From: Stenotrophomonas sp.
GTDB lineage: Bacteria; Pseudomonadota; Gammaproteobacteria; Xanthomonadales; Xanthomonadaceae
DNA length: 10,121 nt
Direction: 5' to 3'
NCBI GenBank assembly: GCA_003484865.1
Contig: DMZT01000181.1
Coordinates: 1 to 10,121, forward strand
Shown: piece by piece, positions 5,975 to 10,121 of the stretch
Layout of the letters: each line of letters opens with the position of its first letter
Numbering within the stretch: the first letter of the stretch is position 1
Made by a program: the position numbers and the translations under genes
The notes under the pieces: generated by a model
What the model was told of the DNA's origin: nothing
Databases searched by the model: none
What the model saw: only the letters and a program-made list of their open reading frames with translations

Positions 5975-8356
5975 TCAGCTGCTGCACCATTCGCACTCGC
6001 TTATGTCGATATCGTTGGAGCGCACGTAGTAGGTCGTCTTCAGTCCCTCGCGCCAGGCACTCATGTGCAGCGCGAGCAGGGTGCTGGCGCGGATGGTGCT
6101 GGGCACGTACAGGTTGAAGCTGATCGACTGGTCCACGTGGCGCTGGCGGCGGGCGTTCTGGCGGATGCTGGCGAACTGGTCGACCCGGTAGGCGCCTTTC
6201 TCGTAGTACGGATAGGTCTCCAGCGACAGGCCCGGCGCAGCGACCGGGCGGCGGAAGTCCTTCTTCTCCTCGTAGTAGAAGGCGCCGTACACCGGATCGA
6301 TCGAGGCCGTGGAGCCGGCGATCTGGGCGGTGCTCATGTTCGGTGCCACCGCCATCAGCCAGCCGTTGCGCAGCCCGTTGACGCCCACCTGCGCCGCCAG
6401 TTCACGCCAGGCCGGGCTGTCATAACCACGGGCGCGGAAGTACTCGCCGTTCTGCCAGTCGCTGCCGACGAAGGCGCTGTAGCGCCCCTTTTCCTTGGCC
6501 AGCGTCATGCTGGCGTGGATGGTCAGGTAGTTGATGCGCTCGTAGAGGGTATCGGCGTACTCTTCGGCCTGGACTCCGTTCCACTCGATCTGCTGCAGGG
6601 CCAGCAGGTGATGCCAGCCGAAGGTGCCCAGGCCGATCGCGCGGTACTTGCGGTTGGTGATGGTGGCCTGCGGCACCGGCAGCTGGTTGAGGTCGATCAC
6701 GTTGTCCAGCATCCGCACCTGGATCGGCACCAGGCGCTCCAGCACGTCACTGGTGAGCAGGTCCGGTGCGGCCGTCACCGCGCGGCCCAGGTTGATCGAG
6801 GACAGGTTGCACACCACGAAATCGCCGGCCTGTTTTGTCGTCACGATCTGGTCGCCGCTGATCATCTCCTGGATCATGCGGGTGGGGCTCATGTTCTGCA
6901 GGATCTCCGTGCACAGGTTGCTGGAGTAGATGCTGCCGGCATGCTTGTTCGGGTTCTTCCGGTTCACTTCATCCCGGTAGAACATGAAGGGATTGCCGGT
7001 CTCCAGCTGGCTCACCATGATCCGCTTGAACAGGTCGATGGCCTTGATGGTGCGCCGGCTGATCCGTTCGTCGGCCACGACCTCCTCGTACTTCTCGCGG
7101 AAGCTGCCCTGGCCGCGCTGCTCATCATGGAAGTCCTGCAGGTACCAGCCCTTGATCCGCTTCACCTCGTACGGGTCGAACAGATACCAGTCGCCACGGC
7201 GCTCCACCGCTTCCATGAACAGGTCGGGCAGGCACACCGAGGTGAACACATCGTGCGCGCGCAGGCGCTGGTCGCCGTTGTTCAGGCGTAGATCGAGGAA
7301 GGCCTCGATATCGCGATGCCAGACATCCAGGTACACCGCGATCGCGCCCTTGCGCTGGCCGAGCTGGTCCACGCTCACCGCGGTGTTGTTGAGCTGCTTG
7401 ATCCACGGCACCACGCCGCCTGAGGAATTGGCCACCCCGCGGATCGAGGAACCGGCCGAGCGCACATAGCCCAGATAGGCGCCCACGCCGCCGCCGTGCT
7501 TGGAGACGCGCGCGACATCGGTGTTGGAGTCGTAGATGCCCTGCAGGCTGTCGTCCACCGTGTCGATGAAGCACGACGACAGCTGGCCGCCCACCTTGCC
7601 GGCATTGGCAAGCGTAGGCGTCGCCACGGTCATGTACAGGTTGGACAGCGCCCAATAGGCCTCACGCACCAGCAGCATGCGCCGCCGCCGCGAGCGGTCG
7701 CCGTGCTCGTGTTCGTGCTGCATCAGGTACAGCGCAATGGTCAGCCAGCGCTCCTGCGGCAACTCGTAGACGGCGCGCGAGTGATCGGTGGCGAGGTAGC
7801 GGGTGGCCAGAAGGTACAGGCCGTTGTAGGCGAACAAGGTGTCGCGCTCGGGCTCGATCATCTGCCCGGCCTCGTCCAGTTCGTCCTTGGAATACGCCTT
7901 GAGGATGTCGATCGAGTAGACGTTGCGGTCGGCCAGGCTCTCCTGCAGCCCCACATACGAGCCGTACTTCAGCGTGGCATCGTAGAACCTGTTCTTGCTG
8001 GCGCGCTTGTACAGCCGCCGCAGGTAGAGGCGGGCGGCGAAGTGCTCCCAGTCCGGTGCGGTCAGGTCGATGCGCGATTCGGCCTCGCGGATCAGCAGGT
8101 CCACCATCTCATCGGCGCTGAGCTGCTGCCGCCGCGCGATCTGCCCCAGCACGCTGCGCAGGTAATCGGCCACGTCCAGCTGGGGGAACTCGGCATGCAC
8201 GCTGTGCACCGTGCGCTGCAGCCGCGCCTGGTCGAACGGCATGCGTCGATTGCCGCCCTCCTTGGTGATCCACAGCGTGTCACTGCCGGGGGCCGCATCA
8301 ACGGGGGTGTCCGTGGGCGGGGTGAGGGTCGAAGCGACGGTGTCGTCGGTGTTCAT
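5975..8356 (-). CDS. nrdA: Ribonucleoside-diphosphate reductase large (alpha, catalytic) subunit
   Basis: Makes deoxyribonucleotides from ribonucleotides for DNA synthesis in the cytoplasm; 793 residues. Seen: an N-terminal ATP-cone (about 27-96, WITKEGGNRRMPFDQARL...), the site of overall ATP/dATP control; the ten-stranded barrel with the redox pair Cys262 (LSSC) and Cys516 (DFVVCNLSS); the catalytic Asn480-Leu-Cys482-Thr-Glu484; the specificity region after Cys262 (DTVDDSL); the radical-path Tyr776-Tyr777; and C-terminal Cys788/Cys791 (CEWC), a CX2C pair that passes electrons from a thioredoxin. E. coli NrdA has CX4C there; CX2C is more like NrdE, yet NrdE proteins generally lack the cone. 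Start: ATG at 8356 follows GGAG by five bases; the upstream in-frame ATG at 8371 would place that ribosome site inside the gene. First gene of the operon, transcribed from a promoter about 240 bases upstream. Confidence 0.96.
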   Translation of the reverse strand: MNTDDTVASTLTPPTDTPVDAAPGSDTLWITKEGGNRRMPFDQARLQRTVHSVHAEFPQLDVADYLRSVLGQIARRQQLSADEMVDLLIREAESRIDLTAPDWEHFAARLYLRRLYKRASKNRFYDATLKYGSYVGLQESLADRNVYSIDILKAYSKDELDEAGQMIEPERDTLFAYNGLYLLATRYLATDHSRAVYELPQERWLTIALYLMQHEHEHGDRSRRRRMLLVREAYWALSNLYMTVATPTLANAGKVGGQLSSCFIDTVDDSLQGIYDSNTDVARVSKHGGGVGAYLGYVRSAGSSIRGVANSSGGVVPWIKQLNNTAVSVDQLGQRKGAIAVYLDVWHRDIEAFLDLRLNNGDQRLRAHDVFTSVCLPDLFMEAVERRGDWYLFDPYEVKRIKGWYLQDFHDEQRGQGSFREKYEEVVADERISRRTIKAIDLFKRIMVSQLETGNPFMFYRDEVNRKNPNKHAGSIYSSNLCTEILQNMSPTRMIQEMISGDQIVTTKQAGDFVVCNLSSINLGRAVTAAPDLLTSDVLERLVPIQVRMLDNVIDLNQLPVPQATITNRKYRAIGLGTFGWHHLLALQQIEWNGVQAEEYADTLYERINYLTIHASMTLAKEKGRYSAFVGSDWQNGEYFRARGYDSPAWRELAAQVGVNGLRNGWLMAVAPNMSTAQIAGSTASIDPVYGAFYYEEKKDFRRPVAAPGLSLETYPYYEKGAYRVDQFASIRQNARRQRHVDQSISFNLYVPSTIRASTLLALHMSAWREGLKTTYYVRSNDIDISECEWCSS

Positions 8357-8443
8357 GCGTTCTCCATGCATGGCGCAGAGCCCGGCAGGCAGCGCGGCAG
8401 CGCCGTGCGGCAGCCGGACAGAAGGCGTGATTGGTGGGCAGGC

Positions 8444-8491
8444 CCTGCGTGTGCAGGAATACGTCGCCGCAGGCTCACATCAGTGGCGACG
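8444..8491 (-). other. Two hairpins in the long nrdA leader
   Basis: Two perfect stems lie side by side within the predicted nrdA leader. One (8462-8491) pairs seven bases (CGTCGCC / GGCGACG) around a 16-base loop. The other (8444-8457) pairs five (CCTGC / GCAGG) around ACAC. A five-codon reading frame (M-A-R-R-H, 8497-8480) ends within the first loop, directly followed by a second ATG. There is no T-run. The function is unknown; GC-rich DNA produces short stems by chance, so this is recorded as a candidate leader structure only. Confidence 0.35.
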
Positions 8492-8592
8492 GGCCATGCT
8501 TCCAGGCGCCGGTCAGGTGGGCGCAACGGGGCGTCAAACAGCAACGCGGCGTTGCGACGATGCACCGGGCCTGGCGGAAGCGGGGAGCCGAT

Positions 8593-8642
8593 GAGCACAA
8601 CATAGTGGGGTTAAGGTGGATCGTCAACCGGATATGTAGTGC
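8593..8642 (-). promoter_or_regulatory. nrdA promoter with two NrdR-like boxes
   Basis: On the minus strand TTGACG (8627-8622) and TATGTT (8604-8599) form a -35/-10 pair with the ideal 17-bp gap, giving a start near 8592. Two sites resembling the NrdR consensus ACACwATATATwGTGT flank it: GCACTACATATCCGGT (8642-8627, 11 of 16) touching the -35, and CCACTATGTTGTGCTC (8608-8593, 9 of 16) covering the -10. Their starts are 34 bp apart, close to three helical turns, the paired layout expected for NrdR, the ATP/dATP-sensing repressor of reductase genes. The first box is fair, the second weak. Confidence 0.6.
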
Positions 8643-8708
8643 TTTTTTGTCGCAGGGGGACTCTCCTGTACACATGAACATCCCATACAGATTGCACTAT
8701 CAAACGCA

Positions 8709-8732
8709 AATGCGAGCCGTTATCATTTGATA
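8709..8732 (+). promoter_or_regulatory. Fur-box candidate and promoter upstream of entS
   Basis: The 19 bases at 8709-8727, read on the minus strand, match AATGATAATnATTATCATT at 13 of 18 informative positions, with intact outer arms AATG/CATT. A perfect palindrome TATCA-TT-TGATA (8721-8732) overlaps its right end, giving an overlapped array of half-sites as seen in strong Fur operators. TATCAT (8721-8726) is a five-of-six -10 for entS, with only a weak -35 in front. Iron-bound Fur would cover the -10, which is as expected for a siderophore operon. Confidence 0.55.
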
Positions 8733-8827
8733 GATCACAGGGCGGTGATGCGTTCGCAACCGGATGGCGGAACCGCGCGCGCGTCAGCGCACCGCGTGGT
8801 TCAACTTCTTATTGGCTGTGGTGTTCA

Positions 8828-10027
8828 ATGTCTTCACGTCCTGTCGTTTCCGGTTTGCCCGCCCTCGTTTCCGCCGCGCTGCTCGGCACCATGGCGATGA
8901 TGGCGTTCGTGTCCGTGATCGGCCCGGTGGTGCGGGTGTTGGGCCTGGCCGAGTGGCACGCTGGCCTCTCGGTCACCGCGGCGGGTGTGTTGTGGATGCT
9001 GTCGGCACGTCGCTGGGGTGCACTCAGCGATCGCGTCGGGCGCAAGCGCGTGCTGCTGATCGCACTGGCGGCCTATGCCGTGATCTATGTAGCGCTGGCG
9101 GTGTTCGTGGATGTGGCGCTGACCTCGCCGCCGGCGGTCTGGATATCCGTGCTGGCACTGGTCGGCACGCGTGCCCTGGTCGGGCTGTTCTACGCCGCCG
9201 TCCCGCCAACCGCTGCGGCCATCATCGCCGACCAGGCCGCCCCGGGGCAGCGCGGCAGCGTGATGGCCAAGCTTGGCACGGCCAATGCGCTGGGCATGGT
9301 GCTGGGTCCGGCCGCTGCCGGTTGGATCGCCTACCAGAATCTCTCGCTCACGCTGTATGTCGCCGCGTTGCTGCCGCTGCTGTCGCTGTTGATGATCTGG
9401 TGGCGACTACCGAACACGCCGCCCGTCGCGCCGACGCACACCGGCCCCAAACCGACGCTGGGCCTGGGCGATGCGCGCCTGCGCCTGCCGTTGCTGGCGG
9501 TCTTCGCCGCGATGATCTCGGTGACCATCGCGCAGGTGACGGTCGGCTTCTTCGCGATTGACCGCCTGCAGCTCTCCCCGGCAGACGGCGCACGCATGGC
9601 CGGGCTGGCCCTGACCGCCGTCGGCGTCGGCCTGATCTTCGCGCAGGGCCTGGTGATGAAGCTCAAGGACATCCGCCCGACGCGCTGGATCCTTGTCGGC
9701 GCGCTGATCTCCGGGCTGGGCTTTGCGTCGGTCGCGCTGGTCAGCGTGCCGTGGCAGCTGCTGGCCAGTTATGCGATCGCCGCGTTCGGCATGGGTTTCG
9801 TGTTCCCCAATTTCCAGGCGCTGGCGGCCGATTCGGTGGAGGCGCACGAGCAGGGCGCTGCCGCGGGTACGGTCGCCTCGGTGCAGGGCATGGGCATGGT
9901 GGTCGGGCCGATGATCGGCACGCTGCTGTATCGGTGGTCGCCGAGCGCACCGTACCTGCTGGTGGGCGCGGTGCTGCTGATCCTGGCGCTCTCTGCCGCG
10001 CTGCATCGCGCGCGGGGTGGGGCATGA
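8828..10027 (+). CDS. entS: MFS exporter, probably the catecholate siderophore exporter EntS
   Basis: A 399-residue inner-membrane drug/H+-antiporter-type major facilitator with about 12 hydrophobic helices in two halves joined by a polar loop (about 192-214, Pro/Thr-rich). Seen: motif A in the loop between helices 2 and 3, Gly64-Ala-Leu-Ser-Asp68-Arg-Val-Gly71-Arg-Lys-Arg; a motif-C-like GMVLGPAAAG at 156-165 in helix 5, typical of exporters; and a similar GMVVGPMIG in the second half. The sequence alone says only MFS exporter. The EntS reading comes from the next gene, which starts within this stop codon (ATGA) and looks like EntC, and from the Fur-box candidate upstream. The substrate would then be an enterobactin-like catecholate. 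ATG at 8828 has only GGTG as ribosome site, but the helix-1 hydrophobic stretch begins right after it. Confidence 0.82.
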   Translation: MSSRPVVSGLPALVSAALLGTMAMMAFVSVIGPVVRVLGLAEWHAGLSVTAAGVLWMLSARRWGALSDRVGRKRVLLIALAAYAVIYVALAVFVDVALTSPPAVWISVLALVGTRALVGLFYAAVPPTAAAIIADQAAPGQRGSVMAKLGTANALGMVLGPAAAGWIAYQNLSLTLYVAALLPLLSLLMIWWRLPNTPPVAPTHTGPKPTLGLGDARLRLPLLAVFAAMISVTIAQVTVGFFAIDRLQLSPADGARMAGLALTAVGVGLIFAQGLVMKLKDIRPTRWILVGALISGLGFASVALVSVPWQLLASYAIAAFGMGFVFPNFQALAADSVEAHEQGAAAGTVASVQGMGMVVGPMIGTLLYRWSPSAPYLLVGAVLLILALSAALHRARGGA

Positions 10028-10121
10028 ACGAGATGCTCGCCAGCGGCGTGGTCGATGCGCTGGCCGAGACCGCCACCGTTGATGCGGCCGACGCCCCGTA
10101 CTTCCTGCTGCGCAGCCCGCA
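10024..10121 (+). CDS. entC: Probable isochorismate synthase EntC, 5' end only
   Basis: The frame opens at the ATG overlapping the entS stop by four bases (ATGA) and stays open to the window edge: 32 complete codons, MNEMLASGVVDALAETATVD... then APYFLLRSP. The pattern of a short amphipathic helix followed by an aromatic strand ending in SP resembles the start of EntC/DhbC proteins (E. coli EntC has FFFMSP at the equivalent place). Isochorismate synthase turns chorismate into isochorismate, the first step to 2,3-dihydroxybenzoate. Too little is visible for certainty: the gene is real by its coupled start, the name is a moderate inference. Confidence 0.6.
   Translation, partial: MNEMLASGVVDALAETATVDAADAPYFLLRSP

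Larger units (their letters stand above)
8357..8827. other. Divergent nrdA / entS control region, no gene seen
   Basis: This 471-bp gap separates two divergent operons. Its left half (8357-8592) would be the GC-rich untranslated leader of nrdA. The middle (8593-8642) has the nrd promoter and NrdR-like boxes. The AT-richer right third (about 8630-8735) contains a Fur-box candidate and nested ATCA/TGAT palindromes; 8736-8827 is the entS leader. Open frames across it look like chance: Arg-rich composition, no ribosome sites, no conserved motifs. Confidence 0.7.

Noticed and set aside
8372..8592. Cobalamin riboswitch in the nrdA leader
   Set aside because: A GCCACTG and an AGCC occur on the minus strand, as in B12 elements, but the conserved AGYCAGGAgACCtGCC box, the GGGAAG segment and the required order and spacing are missing. 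The match is chance in GC-rich sequence.
8641..8649. T-run as a terminator
   Set aside because: The six T residues have no hairpin in front of them and no gene on the plus strand ends upstream.

Overview
The window looks like a chromosomal segment of a Stenotrophomonas species (Xanthomonadaceae, Gammaproteobacteria). The grounds are high GC, a GTAG-headed short palindrome of the SMAG type between two genes, and an apparent entS-entC junction at the right end. The genus is inferred from recognition; no search was run.

Left part (1-3581, + strand): a two-partner secretion pair. It holds the 3' end of a very large filamentous-haemagglutinin-like TpsA exoprotein, whose visible part is a strict array of 19-residue rungs, and the complete TpsB outer-membrane transporter, which starts inside the tpsA stop codon.

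Next (3582-4006, + strand): a short promoter region with a good Fur-box candidate, then a small DUF3817-type membrane protein. It converges on the operon that follows, with no clear terminator between them.

Centre (4059-8356, - strand): a four-gene ribonucleotide reductase operon, nrdA - nrdB - flavodoxin - thioredoxin. The large subunit has an N-terminal ATP-cone and a C-terminal CX2C. The small subunit has all six metal ligands and the radical tyrosine, but a tail like the NrdF type. The flavodoxin and thioredoxin-like proteins are translationally linked downstream and probably supply electrons for cofactor assembly and for substrate turnover. The nrdA-nrdB gap carries two tandem hairpins, one of them the SMAG element. 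A good -35/-10 pair with NrdR-like boxes lies far upstream and implies a leader of about 235 nt.

Right part (8357-10121): a 471-bp divergent control region, then (+ strand) an MFS exporter, best read as EntS, overlapping by four bases the start of a second gene whose first 32 residues look like isochorismate synthase EntC. A second Fur-box candidate sits upstream of entS.

Iron and manganese economy is a plausible common theme. The metal-dependent reductase operon with its own flavodoxin lies between a Fur-box-associated membrane protein gene and a catecholate siderophore operon, and it shares its control region with the latter.
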